A stretch of DNA of 37,024 nucleotides from an uncultured Collinsella sp. (GTDB taxonomy: Bacteria > Actinomycetota > Coriobacteriia > Coriobacteriales > Coriobacteriaceae), in assembly GCA_902494295.1 (NCBI GenBank), contig CABUSL010000006.1, forward strand, positions 1-37,024, in the 5' to 3' direction. Below the pieces are notes generated by a model. It saw only the letters and a list, made by a program, of their open reading frames with translations. It was not told the DNA's origin and searched no databases. A program made the position numbers and the translations under genes. Positions 1 to 8,201 of this stretch are shown here, piece after piece; position 1 is the stretch's first letter, and each line of letters opens with the position of its first letter.

Positions 1-56
1 TACCTCCGTGGCGGCTGGGGGTGGGGGTGGGGGCTATGTTCTGGCTCCCCGCCGGC

Positions 57-82
57 CGCCCGGGGCCTTTTGGCCCCGGGCG
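57..82 (-). terminator. GC-rich hairpin downstream of the adhesin gene
   Basis: A perfect 11-bp stem (CGCCCGGGGCC paired with GGCCCCGGGCG) closes on a TTTT loop and lies just past the stop codon of the leftward adhesin gene. No U-tract follows on the minus strand, so it is a weak candidate for an intrinsic terminator and may only stabilise the 3' end. Further left, three GGGGG runs at 17-33 are separated by single T residues. Confidence 0.4.
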
Positions 83-94
83 CTGCCAGCGTGC

Positions 95-3000
95 CTAGCG
101 CTTACGGATACCCCAGACCAGGGCTCCGACGCCGGCCATGGCAATGACGAATGCCATGAGCAATGCGGCGGCCTGCTGGTCACCCGTGGTGGGCAGGAAA
201 CCCTTGACCGTCTTGACGATGTTCGTCACGGTCTTGGGCGTGCCGGGGTCGGGCGTCGGCACGGGCGTCTCGGGCTTCTTGTACGTGTTGTTGAACACGA
301 TACCCTCGACGCTCTTGTCGCCCTTGGTAAAGGCAACGTTCGCCTTGAGGTTGCCCTCGCCGTCGTCGACCACGTTAACGGTCGCGGTAAAGACGGACTT
401 GTCGTAGGTCATACCGGCCTCGTCACCCTTGACCTCGCTGATGGTGTAGACGTACGTACCGGGCTCGTCGTACTCGAGCTTGTCGAAGTTGATCTTGCCG
501 TCAGCGTCGTTAGTAACGGTGGACTCGATGTCCTCGCCAACGAGCTTAAAGCTAAACTCGTCCTTCTTGAGCTCGCGTCCCTCGAGCACCTTGATGGCGC
601 CGATGGAAACCTGCGTAGGCATGGCGTGATACTTGTTGGTAAAGCCAGCCGACTCGGTGGTTCCCTCGAGCTTGTGAGTCGCGGTCAGCGTGCCGTCGCC
701 GTTGTCGGAGACGGTAGTCGCGACGGTGTAGGTCGTGCCGTCATAGGTGACGCCCTTGTACAGGCCGAGCGCGCTGGGGCAAGCCTCGCGCAGCGTGTAC
801 GTGTGCGTACCGGGCGCCTCGTAGCGGATCGGGCTCAGCGTCACGGTGCCGTTAGCGTCGTTGGTGCCGTTAGCGACAACCACGTCGTCCTCGAGCAGCT
901 CAAACGTGAACTCACCTGCTGCAAGGTCGCGTCCAGTCAGGCGCTTGACTGCCTTGACCTGATCGGTCACGGACGAATCGGTAGGTGCCACGCCGTAGGT
1001 GTTGGCAAACGTGAAGGCAGCACCGTCGTCGCCTTCGCGCTTGACGCTCAGATGCCCGGCACCGTCGTCAGACACGGTGTAGGAAACCTTGCGCGTGGCG
1101 TTGGTGTCATTGGTCACGCCAGGGGCACTACCGGACTCGGTCACCGTGTAGGTAAAGGTGTGCGAGCGCGGAGCGGTGGGGGCTGCGGGCTCGGACTCGT
1201 CGTTGGACTCGTCGGTGTCGGCCTCTTCAGCCTCTGCCTCGTCGGCCTCGGCTTCGTCAGCTTCGTCTGCCTCGGCCTTATCGGTCGCATCGTCCGTCAC
1301 GCCCAGAGCGCGGTTGAGGTCCTCGAGCGTAAAGTGGATCTTGCCAAAGTCCACGTTGCCAGCCGCGTCGTTGGTTGCGGTCGTGCGCCCGGGCATCGGG
1401 GCGCCGGCCTCGTCGGCGGTCACGGTAAAGGTGAACTTGCCCGTGATGTCAGCCGGGGTCAGGCCCTCGGCAGCTTGGAGCTTCTTAGTGCCGGTGAGCG
1501 CGGCATCGACGGCTTCGGCGCCGTAGACGTTCTCGAACAAAGGCTCGACGCCGCCGTAGTCGACCGTTGCCGTCAGGGTACCGTCACCGTTGTCGACGAC
1601 GATAACCTTAAAGCCAAAGCTCCACGTTGTAGCGGAAACGCCATTCGGCAGCCCGAATAAATCTTCGTAGGCCGTGTAGTTAATGGTCCAGGCAAGCTTA
1701 CCGTCCTTGTCGGTACGATGGGCAAACCCAGCAGCCTCAAGATTAGCAAGCATCTTAGTGTCGTAGTGCAGCGTATCAAAGCTCACGTGCCCGCCGATAT
1801 TGGGCTTGAGGTTTTCGTATGCCACAAGCTCACCCTGATAGGCGATGCCGAACCAGAACTCGCCGTCGGCCATCGGGCGGCCGGTCAGAGTCTTGGTGGC
1901 AACGACCTGAGCGGCGGTGCCGCCAGGCGTGTTGGTCGTAGCGCTGTAACTGTTGTGGAACGGCACCAGGGCCTTCTCGACCTTGTTCTCGCCACTCTTG
2001 TGGACCGTCTCATGCGTGCCCTCGGGACCGCCGGAAACGGTCGTCGTAGCAGTGAGCGTGCCGGCGGTGTCATCGGCGATGGCGATCGTCACCGTGCGCA
2101 CGGCGTCGTCGTAGGTGTAACCGGGCTGGCCGTCGTTCTTCTCGGCCACGGTGTACGTAAAGGTCTTGCCGGCGTCAGCCTGCGTAAACTTGACCTCATG
2201 GCCCGCCAGAATATCAATCAGACCGACCGTCGCCTCTGCCGTTGCAGGGGACTGGAAGTTGTTGGCGCCGGGCAGCAGGCCGAGCGCATTGGCCGAAGCC
2301 TCGTCGGCGGGCTTCACGGTAAAGGTGAACTGGCCCTCGGTCATGGGACGTCCGGAGAGGCTCTTGCTGAGCTTGAGGCCGCCGGCCGCGGCGTAATCGA
2401 GCTCAGTGCGGTACGTGTTGGTAAAACGTCCGCTTTCCTTCTTGGTGACGTTGGCGGTCAGGACGCCCTCGCCGTTCTCGGTCACGGTCACTTCGGCGGT
2501 CGCGACATGTCCGTCATACGTCATGCCTGCCGCATTGCCCGCGTTCTCGCGGATCTCGTACTTGTAGGTTCCGGCAGCCGTGTAGCGAATCTTGCCGAAC
2601 TTGATGGCGGCAATGCCGTCCTTCGCATCGTGCTTGCTCACGGTTACGGTTGCAGGATCGGGTAGCGGGGCGCCTTCGGGGGCGGTGATGGTAAAGCTGA
2701 ACTCGTCCCCATCCGTCCAGTCGCGGCCGCTGATGACCTTGCTCAGGTCAAAGTCGAGCTCCGCATCGAGCGGGGCCACGCTGTAGGTGTTCTTGAAAGT
2801 CGCAGCCGTGGCGTCCTTCAGGACATGCTCGGCCTTGAGGGTGCCGTCGCCGTTGTCCGTGATGGTGGTCTCGATGGTGTACTTGGCATCGCTGTAGGTG
2901 ATGCCCTTGCTGGTGGTTCCGCCCTTGGCCTCGCGCAGCGTGTAGGCGTGCTTGCCGGCCTCGGTGTACTTCACGGCGCTCATCGTGATGTTGCCCTCGG

Positions 3001-6000
3001 CGTCGTTGGTGCCGGTGGCGACGACACTGTTGCCCTCGACGAGCTCGAAGGAGAACTCACCGGCCGCAAGCGCGCGCCCGGTCAGGGACTTGGTCGCCTT
3101 GACCTGGTCGGTGACGCTGGACTCAGTGGGGGTCAGATTGTAGGAATTCTTGAACTCAGCGGTCTTGGCATCCTTCAGGACGTGCTCGGCCTTGAGGGTG
3201 CCGTCGCCGTTGTCCGTGATGGTGGTCTCGATGGTGTACTTGGCATCGCTGTAGGCGATGCCCTTGCTGGTGGTTCCGCCCTTGGCCTCGCGCAGCGTGT
3301 AGGTGTGCTTGCCGGCCTCGGTGTACTTCACGGCGCCCATCGTGATGTTGCCGCTGGCGTCGTTGGTGCCGGTGGCGACGACCTTGTCGCCCTCGACGAG
3401 CTCGAAGGAGAACTCGCCGGCGGCAAGCTTGCGCCCGGTCAGGGACTTGGTCGCGATGATCTGGTCGGTGACGCTGGAGCTCTTGGGCGTCACGGTGTAG
3501 GAGTTCTTGAACTCAATCTTCTTGACGTCCTCGGCGCCCTTCAGCTTATGCGTGGCCACAAGCTGGCCCTTGCCATTGTCGGCGATGGTCGTCACGACGG
3601 TATAGACGGTTTTGTCGTAGGCGATGCCGCCGGCATTGCCCTTGACCTCGCGCAGCGTATAGATGTGCTGACCGATCTCGGTGTACTTGATGGCGCTGAA
3701 CGCAACGTTGCCGTTGGCATCATTCTTAACGGTTTCGACAACCGACGCGTCCTCGCCCTCACCCTCAACGAGCTCAAAGGAGAACTCATTGTCCTGGAGC
3801 TTATGGCCGGTCAGGACCTTGGTAACTGTAATCTGATCGGTGACGCTCGACTCAGCGGGATTGGCGGTATAGGTGTTCTTGAACTCGACCTCGCCCGAGG
3901 TCTTCTTCACAGAAGCCTCGAGCTTTCCCTTTGCGTTGGGTGTCACCGTTACGGTGAACTCTGCAACGTTCTTGCTGTAGGCGATGCCGTCGACCGTGGT
4001 CCCGGCATGCTTCTCGCTAACCTTGTAGACATACGTGCCCGGCTTGTCATAGGCAATCTCGCCAAAGCTAATGTCCGCATGGCCCTTGGTTGCAAACGCA
4101 GTCGTGGACCTGGGCATCGGGGCGTTGTCCTTGGACGTCAGACCAAACTCAAACTTGTCCTCATTCGTCCACTCGCGACCCTCGAGCACCTTGGTCAGGC
4201 CAAAGTCGGCAGTTGTCAACGTTGTCGGCGTGGTATTGAGCGTAAAGCTAATCTTGCCGTTATTGCCCAGGTAGACATTGACCTTCGTCGCACCAGAAAC
4301 AACCTTCGTGTTGTTCCACTGGGGATTGATCACGTCGCGTGCGGTGTCCGTCGGGTTTCCGCCCACACGCTCCTTGGTGGTGTGGAGCTGGTTGATAAAG
4401 GCGAGGCGCGCGGTGCCAGCCTTAATCGACCAGTGATCGCCATCCTTTACCAAAGCACCTTCAAAGTTTTCGAGCTCGCTTCCCTTAACCGGGATCGAAA
4501 CGGAATCATCGTACGGCGCGCCCGACGAGTTCTGCGCCATAAACTCATCTTTGTACCAATAGGTCTTAGAGCCCGAAGGCTTTTCCGTTGCGAGCTTGGT
4601 GCAAGCCGCGTCTGTGTAGACGGGCGTTAGCTTTTGGAAGTAGTAGTAGCTGTTCGTAGCAGCAGGCTCAAAGCTTGCGACCGTATCGCCCGCATCGTCG
4701 CCGGTCCACTTGTTGGCGTAGAAGCTAACGGTATTGGAATCGGCGTCCTTGTGCTCATTGATGTAATCCTGCAGTCCCGGTACGTTATTGGGAGTAAACA
4801 GGTTTTTGCGTGCAATAGCCTTTACGCTCGATGCATACGCAACGCGGATAGGCGAGATGGCCTCCGTGGAGTCAACCACAAACGTGCCCGCCGACTCGTC
4901 AACGGTAAAACGGCGCAGCGGAATGAGCGATGCGGGGACCTTGACCGTCACGATGTCGCCGCGCTGCGGATTGTTCTCGTCCGCGCGATCAACCGTAATT
5001 ACGAGATGGGCGAGCTCGCCATCAAACGTATAGGTATCGATATTGCCATCGGTCGACTTGGTGGCGGCCCCATAGGTCTTGCCGTTGTACTCGGCACCGG
5101 TAAAGCTATCGACCTGCATAAAGGCGCCCAGCTCGTCCTCGAATGTGATGTAACCGGAGCCGTTGGGATTGTTGCCCTCGACCTTGGTCGGGAAACCCTT
5201 GCCCGACGTAATGACACTCGAGATGTCTGCGAAGACTTGATCTAGCTCTGCAGCGTTGGCTGCAGACTTGTAATAAGTAGCACCGGCAACGCGATCGCCC
5301 AGCTTTCCGCTCGTATACGAAGTCGCCTTGGGATAGTTGCTCGACATGGCGTGCATGAATTTATTTTCATCGCTCGTCTTGTAGCTCGTAGGATCGGCAC
5401 TGGGATCCGCACCGTCAAAGATGCCGATGGTGTAGACGGTAGCGCCTTCGTCCTTCATGGCCTTAGCAGCCGCAATGGCATTGTTGGCGACCGTGGGGCT
5501 AAAGTCGCTACGTCTCGTGGGCTTGCCGTCTGTAAAGAACACAACAACCTTCTGGGCGTCTTCACGTCCAGAAGTAATCCCCTTGGCCAGCTCCATGCCG
5601 TTATCGGCACGAGTGGCGCCATTGGGCTTAATGGAATTAATCGTTCCCTTGAGGCCCTCTACGCCACCGCCCGAGCACGCCGTCAACTTTTGCATTGTCT
5701 GCGAGTAGTTGTAGAGATAGCCCTCGTCGGAGTAGTACGTATCGTTGCCGACCTTATCGGCCTGCTCGCCCGCGAACTTCACGATGGCAACCTGGTGCTG
5801 CTTGCTCGCGTCCTTAACGTTCTTGTTTTGCTCCGCAATGGTGTCGATAAAGTGGTTGGCAGCATTCTTGAGCGCATCGATACGCTTGGGAGAATCTTCA
5901 CCACCCATAGGATCATCCATTGAGCCAGAGGCATCGAGCACCATCACGATGTCGAGCGGCTTGGAAACCAGCGACGTCGTATCGGATGTCGAAGACATCG

Positions 6001-6289
6001 CCGAAAGCGTAGTCAAAAAGTCCGATTTCCCGTCATCGATTGCTTGGACCGTCTTATCCGTCCAAATTCGGCCGACGTTTTGCGTCGTGACCTTGCTGCC
6101 GTCATAGCCGCCCGCCCAGAACTTCCAATGGTTGCTGGTGTCGTGATCGACTATCTTTGTCGCTTCCGGTCCGTCCATACCGGTGCTGGACCTGGCGTTG
6201 GCCTCGGGCAGCATGGCGAATGCTGCGGCTGGCAACACCAGCACTACGGCCAGTATCACCGCCAAGAGACCCCTCGTGTACTTACCCAT
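95..6289 (-). CDS. Giant LPxTG-anchored vWA/FctA-type pilin-domain surface adhesin
   Basis: This 2064-aa protein is predicted to be a sortase-anchored adhesin or pilus tip-like protein. The N-terminus is a signal peptide (about residues 1-32, hydrophobic core LLAVILAVVLVLP). A von Willebrand A domain follows (about 112-365) with a MIDAS DASGS (D119, S121, S123), a GATRADNG threonine and a FFTDGKP aspartate. About ten repeats of the Spy0128/FctA pilin fold fill the rest. Each begins with a K-x-L-x-GR-like strand and EFSFEL and ends in FKNTY or FxNxY, and most carry a YTLRE or YxYxIxE glutamate strand. In this family Lys, Asn and Glu build intramolecular isopeptide bonds. The C-terminus has a Pro-rich spacer, LPTTG at 2032-2036, a membrane helix and KR tail. 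An acidic Glu/Asp/Ala tract interrupts the eighth repeat. The start is supported by AAGGGAG upstream of the ATG. No sortase gene is in the window. Ligand is unknown. Confidence 0.93.
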   Translation of the reverse strand: MGKYTRGLLAVILAVVLVLPAAAFAMLPEANARSSTGMDGPEATKIVDHDTSNHWKFWAGGYDGSKVTTQNVGRIWTDKTVQAIDDGKSDFLTTLSAMSSTSDTTSLVSKPLDIVMVLDASGSMDDPMGGEDSPKRIDALKNAANHFIDTIAEQNKNVKDASKQHQVAIVKFAGEQADKVGNDTYYSDEGYLYNYSQTMQKLTACSGGGVEGLKGTINSIKPNGATRADNGMELAKGITSGREDAQKVVVFFTDGKPTRRSDFSPTVANNAIAAAKAMKDEGATVYTIGIFDGADPSADPTSYKTSDENKFMHAMSSNYPKATSYTSGKLGDRVAGATYYKSAANAAELDQVFADISSVITSGKGFPTKVEGNNPNGSGYITFEDELGAFMQVDSFTGAEYNGKTYGAATKSTDGNIDTYTFDGELAHLVITVDRADENNPQRGDIVTVKVPASLIPLRRFTVDESAGTFVVDSTEAISPIRVAYASSVKAIARKNLFTPNNVPGLQDYINEHKDADSNTVSFYANKWTGDDAGDTVASFEPAATNSYYYFQKLTPVYTDAACTKLATEKPSGSKTYWYKDEFMAQNSSGAPYDDSVSIPVKGSELENFEGALVKDGDHWSIKAGTARLAFINQLHTTKERVGGNPTDTARDVINPQWNNTKVVSGATKVNVYLGNNGKISFTLNTTPTTLTTADFGLTKVLEGREWTNEDKFEFGLTSKDNAPMPRSTTAFATKGHADISFGEIAYDKPGTYVYKVSEKHAGTTVDGIAYSKNVAEFTVTVTPNAKGKLEASVKKTSGEVEFKNTYTANPAESSVTDQITVTKVLTGHKLQDNEFSFELVEGEGEDASVVETVKNDANGNVAFSAIKYTEIGQHIYTLREVKGNAGGIAYDKTVYTVVTTIADNGKGQLVATHKLKGAEDVKKIEFKNSYTVTPKSSSVTDQIIATKSLTGRKLAAGEFSFELVEGDKVVATGTNDASGNITMGAVKYTEAGKHTYTLREAKGGTTSKGIAYSDAKYTIETTITDNGDGTLKAEHVLKDAKTAEFKNSYNLTPTESSVTDQVKATKSLTGRALAAGEFSFELVEGNSVVATGTNDAEGNITMSAVKYTEAGKHAYTLREAKGGTTSKGITYSDAKYTIETTITDNGDGTLKAEHVLKDATAATFKNTYSVAPLDAELDFDLSKVISGRDWTDGDEFSFTITAPEGAPLPDPATVTVSKHDAKDGIAAIKFGKIRYTAAGTYKYEIRENAGNAAGMTYDGHVATAEVTVTENGEGVLTANVTKKESGRFTNTYRTELDYAAAGGLKLSKSLSGRPMTEGQFTFTVKPADEASANALGLLPGANNFQSPATAEATVGLIDILAGHEVKFTQADAGKTFTYTVAEKNDGQPGYTYDDAVRTVTIAIADDTAGTLTATTTVSGGPEGTHETVHKSGENKVEKALVPFHNSYSATTNTPGGTAAQVVATKTLTGRPMADGEFWFGIAYQGELVAYENLKPNIGGHVSFDTLHYDTKMLANLEAAGFAHRTDKDGKLAWTINYTAYEDLFGLPNGVSATTWSFGFKVIVVDNGDGTLTATVDYGGVEPLFENVYGAEAVDAALTGTKKLQAAEGLTPADITGKFTFTVTADEAGAPMPGRTTATNDAAGNVDFGKIHFTLEDLNRALGVTDDATDKAEADEADEAEADEAEAEEADTDESNDESEPAAPTAPRSHTFTYTVTESGSAPGVTNDTNATRKVSYTVSDDGAGHLSVKREGDDGAAFTFANTYGVAPTDSSVTDQVKAVKRLTGRDLAAGEFTFELLEDDVVVANGTNDANGTVTLSPIRYEAPGTHTYTLREACPSALGLYKGVTYDGTTYTVATTVSDNGDGTLTATHKLEGTTESAGFTNKYHAMPTQVSIGAIKVLEGRELKKDEFSFKLVGEDIESTVTNDADGKINFDKLEYDEPGTYVYTISEVKGDEAGMTYDKSVFTATVNVVDDGEGNLKANVAFTKGDKSVEGIVFNNTYKKPETPVPTPDPGTPKTVTNIVKTVKGFLPTTGDQQAAALLMAFVIAMAGVGALVWGIRKR
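2821..3479 (-). repeat. Near-identical tandem repeat inside the adhesin gene
   Basis: Two stretches, about 2821-3122 and 3178-3479, are almost identical at the nucleotide level and are offset by 357 bp (119 codons, in frame). They encode adjacent pilin domains that share VTDQ, ATKSLTGR and LAAGEFSFELVEG. The other domains of the protein are far more diverged, so this pair looks like a recent duplication or is kept alike by gene conversion. Confidence 0.85.
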
Positions 6290-6341
6290 CGCGTCTCCCT
6301 TCTCGCAGGCTCAGACCTAGCATCAGCCTAAAGTTACGGAA

Positions 6342-6421
6342 TGAGACACAATTTGAGCAGGTGACACATGTTCCAGATTCGATTTTGGGCGTGAGACAAA
6401 TGTCTCACCATAGTTGAGACA
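6342..6421 (-). promoter_or_regulatory. Four TGAGACA motifs upstream of the adhesin gene
   Basis: TGAGACA occurs at 6342-6348, 6392-6398 and 6415-6421, and its complement TGTCTCA at 6401-6407. The central pair makes a perfect palindrome, GTGAGACAAATGTCTCAC (6391-6408). All lie 53-132 bp upstream of the adhesin start, where an operator would be expected. The cognate regulator is unknown and I did not find convincing -10/-35 boxes. Confidence 0.5.
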
Positions 6422-6455
6422 CGAGGGTTTTCGCAGGAAAACGGATGCGACTCAA

Positions 6456-6501
6456 GATCGACGGGACAAAAGGGCCCGTTTTCCTCCGTCCACGGAAGAT
6501 C
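6456..6501. repeat. GATC-bounded intergenic module (copy 1)
   Basis: A short segment bounded by GATC contains CCGTTTTCCTCCGTCC (6476-6491). A related string occurs in the opposite orientation near 29231-29252 (GGGGACGGAGGAAAAGGATCA) and 29471-29492 (GGGGACGGAAAGAAAACGG). It appears to be part of a dispersed non-coding repeat family. Confidence 0.45.
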
Positions 6502-6529
6502 AAAGGCTGTTACGGATATGGTGCCATTT

Positions 6530-6683
6530 CAAAACTATGCCGGATTACGGGGCTAAAGTCGGGACCCTCATCCATACCCTCATTTTTTGAAAAACGGCAG
6601 GCTGTCTACCTGCGGTTTTGTTTTTGCGATTTTCTGCATGGTCGGAGATTCGCTATCCAGCCCCGTAATCCGTCATAGTTTTG
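6530..6683. repeat. Palindromic element with 25-bp terminal inverted repeats (copy 1)
   Basis: The left arm 6530-6554 (starts CAAAACTATGCCGG, ends ACGGGGCT) and the right arm 6659-6683 pair with one mismatch. Inside lies a smaller hairpin with a GCAGG...CCTGC core followed by a T-rich run (about 6590-6625), resembling an intrinsic terminator. A second copy with the same arms and related internal strings (CCATAC, ATGGTCGG, a CCGCAGGTA half) is at 29536-29703. There is no coding capacity. The element resembles a MITE or bacterial interspersed palindrome. The remaining bases between the adhesin and Ech genes show no gene. Confidence 0.75.
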
Positions 6684-6714
6684 TTCGCGACGGCACAACC
6701 GCGCGTTTAAGCGC

Positions 6715-6748
6715 GGGGCCGGTGGGGCATTTTTGCCCCACCGGCCCC
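6715..6748 (-). terminator. Strong hairpin after the Ech hydrogenase operon
   Basis: A perfect 14-bp stem (GGGGCCGGTGGGGC paired with GCCCCACCGGCCCC) has a short ATTTTT loop and sits 10 bases beyond the EchF stop codon. It is the likely 3' end of the operon transcript, although no clear U-run follows on the minus strand. Confidence 0.6.
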
Positions 6749-6758
6749 TATTCCAGCG

Positions 6759-7100
6759 CTATTCCGGCTTGGTTTCTACTGTGGGAGTCTTGTCCGCTGC
6801 GACTAGGGTGCGGGCGGTGTCCATAGTCAGGCAGTGCTTGGGGCAGCTCTCGATGCACTCACCGCACACCACGCAGGCATACGGGTCGATCGACCACGTT
6901 CCGCCCTTGCGATCGACCGCGAGCGCGCCCGCCGGACAGCGACGCGCACACATGCCGCAGCAAATGCACACGTCCATGTCGTTGACGATATGCCCGCGCA
7001 GGCGCTCGGGCGCCGCGAGCTTCTCCTGCGGATAGCACACCGTTACCGGCTGCTTGACCATAGAACCCAAGGCCGTCTTGGCAAATGTCAGCAAACTCAT
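6759..7100 (-). CDS. echF: Ech hydrogenase ferredoxin-like subunit EchF (two 4Fe-4S clusters)
   Basis: This 113-aa polyferredoxin-type subunit is homologous to NuoI, HycF and EchF. It has two CxxCxxCxxxCP motifs: C45-C48-C51-C55 (CICCGMCARRCP) and C76-C79-C82-C86 (CVVCGECIESCP). In Ech complexes this subunit takes electrons from soluble ferredoxin and passes them to the EchC cluster. It is the last gene of the operon, starting 7 bases after the large-subunit stop. There is no membrane segment, which fits a cytoplasmic-face peripheral subunit. HycF or another group 4 label is possible, but gene order favours Ech. Confidence 0.87.
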   Translation of the reverse strand: MSLLTFAKTALGSMVKQPVTVCYPQEKLAAPERLRGHIVNDMDVCICCGMCARRCPAGALAVDRKGGTWSIDPYACVVCGECIESCPKHCLTMDTARTLVAADKTPTVETKPE

Positions 7101-7107
7101 GCCGCGC

Positions 7108-8196
7108 CTACCTTTCCGTGCAGCTAATGCAGGGGTCGATGGTCAGGATAATCATGGGCACGTTGGCAAGGAGCACGCCCTGCAGTGCATGCGTCAGACC
7201 CGCCAGGTTCTGCGACGTCGGCGTGCGCACGCGAAAACGGTCCAGGTTCTTGGTGCCGTTGCCGCGCACATAGTAATACGCCTCGCCACGCGGCTGCTCA
7301 ATCACAACTTCGCCGCGCGCGCCGTCGGCCGGCGTAAGCTTGGTGCGCCCGCCGATTCCGTCGTGCGGTATCTTGCCCACAAGCTCCTTGATGATGTCCA
7401 TGGCCTGCGTGACCTCGGCACAACGCACCTGGCAGCGGGCATAGCAGTCGCCGTCGGTAGCCACGATCGGCTCAAACGCAGCCAGATCCGCATAGGCGCC
7501 GTCACCGAACATGCGCACGTCGTAGTCCACGCCCGAGGCGCGACCGAACGGGCCGACCATCGAAAGCTCCAGCGCGTCCTTCTTGCTGATCACGCCTACA
7601 CCGTGCAGGCGCTCGCCGCAGCTATTGTCGTCCAAAAACGTATGCACCAGGGCCTCATAGTCGGGACGCATGGCATCGAGCGTCTGGACAATGCCCGCCA
7701 GCTCGGAGTCCTCAATGTCGTGTTTAAGGCCGCCGATCTCGTTAATCGACAGAATCACGCGCCCGCCGCAAGTGCTCTCAAAGATCTTGAGAATCTGCTC
7801 GCGCAGGGTCCACGAACGATAGAACAACGCCTCGAAACCAAAGGCGTCGGCAAGCAGGCCCAGCCACAGCAGGTGCGAGTGAATGCGCGAAAGCTCGTGC
7901 AAAATGGTGCGGATATACTGCACGCGGCCGGGCGCCTCGATGTCGAGCATGCGCTCGCAGGCGCTGGCATAGCCGCAGCTGTGACCCACGGCGCAAATAC
8001 CGCAGATGCGCTCGGCGATGTAGCCAAACTGGTGCATGTCGCGCTTTTCGGTGAGCTTCTCGAGCCCGCGGTGTACAAAGCCGATCTGCGGAATTGCCTC
8101 GAGAACGCGGTCGTCCTCGATCACCAGGTCCAGATGAAGCGGCTCGGGCAGCACCGGGTGCTGCGGGCCAAACGGAATAACGGAGCGATGCGCCAT
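7108..8196 (-). CDS. echE: Group 4 [NiFe] hydrogenase large (catalytic) subunit EchE
   Basis: This 362-aa protein carries both nickel-binding pairs: RICGIC (C65, C68) near the N-terminus and DPCISC (C356, C359) at the end. These hold the NiFe(CN)2CO site that reduces protons to H2. The QIGFVHRGLEKL segment and HELSRIHSH are typical of the NuoD/HycE/EchE fold. The protein stops three residues after the last ligand (TER), so it lacks the C-terminal peptide that a maturation protease removes in most NiFe hydrogenases. It lies 5 bases downstream of echD and 7 bases upstream of echF. The short length (HycE-type proteins fuse a NuoC domain) matches Ech-type subunits. No hyp maturation genes are in the window. 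Confidence 0.92.
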   Translation of the reverse strand: MAHRSVIPFGPQHPVLPEPLHLDLVIEDDRVLEAIPQIGFVHRGLEKLTEKRDMHQFGYIAERICGICAVGHSCGYASACERMLDIEAPGRVQYIRTILHELSRIHSHLLWLGLLADAFGFEALFYRSWTLREQILKIFESTCGGRVILSINEIGGLKHDIEDSELAGIVQTLDAMRPDYEALVHTFLDDNSCGERLHGVGVISKKDALELSMVGPFGRASGVDYDVRMFGDGAYADLAAFEPIVATDGDCYARCQVRCAEVTQAMDIIKELVGKIPHDGIGGRTKLTPADGARGEVVIEQPRGEAYYYVRGNGTKNLDRFRVRTPTSQNLAGLTHALQGVLLANVPMIILTIDPCISCTER

Positions 8197-8201
8197 GGAC
8201 C

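Noticed and set aside
17..33. G-quadruplex
   Set aside because: Only three GGGGG runs are present; a four-tract, three-tier quadruplex cannot be formed without the weaker GGCGG, so it is not claimed.
2825..4630. Long plus-strand ORF opposite the adhesin
   Set aside because: It is an antisense shadow of the repetitive adhesin sequence with Val/Leu/Gly-rich composition and no family features.
6445..6678. Short ORF between adhesin and Ech operon
   Set aside because: It is generated by the palindromic element and the GATC module, has no ribosome-binding site and resembles no family.
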